Made by a program: the position numbers and the translations under genes. Below are positions 5,063 through 5,104 of a stretch of DNA of 5,104 bases, piece after piece. Every line of letters begins with the position of its first letter. The first letter of the stretch is position 1. Location: contig WGAA01000108.1 of assembly GCA_015489285.1 (NCBI GenBank), forward strand, positions 1 to 5,104. Reading direction: 5' to 3'. The DNA comes from Anaerolineae bacterium. Its GTDB lineage: Bacteria > Chloroflexota > Anaerolineae > JAADDB01. The notes under the pieces were generated by a model. That model searched no databases. It was given only the letters and a program-made list of their open reading frames with translations, and was not told the DNA's origin.

Positions 5063-5104
5063 TTGGCACTGTTGGTATAACCCTGTCCTCACGTCAGGCT
5101 TTTA

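Larger units (their letters stand above)
4480..5104. other. Repeat-rich non-coding region downstream of the UbiA gene
   Basis: About 625 nt with no credible gene on either strand. It holds a hairpin, the second dispersed repeat, the right arm of the 117-bp inverted repeat, two further diverged copies of that unit and several heptad runs. The only open frames here (for example about 60 residues on the minus strand at 4599-4781) translate the repeats themselves and have no ribosome binding site. The last 40 nt show nothing I can support. Confidence 0.75.

Noticed and set aside
5053..5081. Promoter ending in TATAAC (5076-5081) near the window end
   Set aside because: No acceptable -35 box at 16-18 nt spacing, and the upstream sequence is a heptad run.

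Overview
The window (about 60% G+C by eye) holds four complete genes, all on the + strand, in two short operons separated and followed by repeat-rich non-coding DNA. No rRNA, tRNA, CRISPR array, transposase or phage gene is visible.

Region 1 (48-2036) is a two-gene respiratory operon. A membrane-anchored tetraheme cytochrome c of the NapC/NirT/NrfH family is followed 36 nt later by an exported octaheme cytochrome c of the hydroxylamine oxidoreductase (HAO) superfamily. Such quinol-oxidising tetrahemes pass electrons from menaquinol to periplasmic multiheme reductases. The octaheme protein has no tyrosine in the C-terminal motif that in bona fide HAO supplies the heme-crosslinking Tyr. Together these point to a reductive enzyme (nitrite and/or hydroxylamine to ammonium), laid out like the cycX-haoA' pair of Campylobacterota, and not to ammonia oxidation. 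The operon ends at a very strong intrinsic terminator (2071-2104).

Region 2 (2105-2591) is non-coding. It holds a dispersed repeat, the left arm of a 117-bp inverted repeat, a run of degenerate 7-nt repeats, a strong dyad/hairpin, a good sigma70-type promoter and a leader hairpin.

Region 3 (2592-4479) is metF (methylenetetrahydrofolate reductase) followed after 4 nt by a UbiA-superfamily prenyltransferase that looks MenA-like. The UbiA product could belong to menaquinone synthesis, and menaquinol is the expected donor of the region 1 operon. That link is inference.

Region 4 (4480-5104) is about 625 nt of non-coding repeats: a second copy of the dispersed repeat, the right (inverted) arm of the 117-bp repeat, two more diverged direct copies of the same unit, and several runs of degenerate heptads with a CGTNANN-like core.

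The source is probably an anaerobic or facultative bacterium with nitrogen-oxide respiration. The intergenic heptad repeats together with high G+C resemble what I recall of Chloroflexota (Anaerolineae/Ardenticatenia-like) genomes, but this assignment is tentative and no phylogenetic marker is present.
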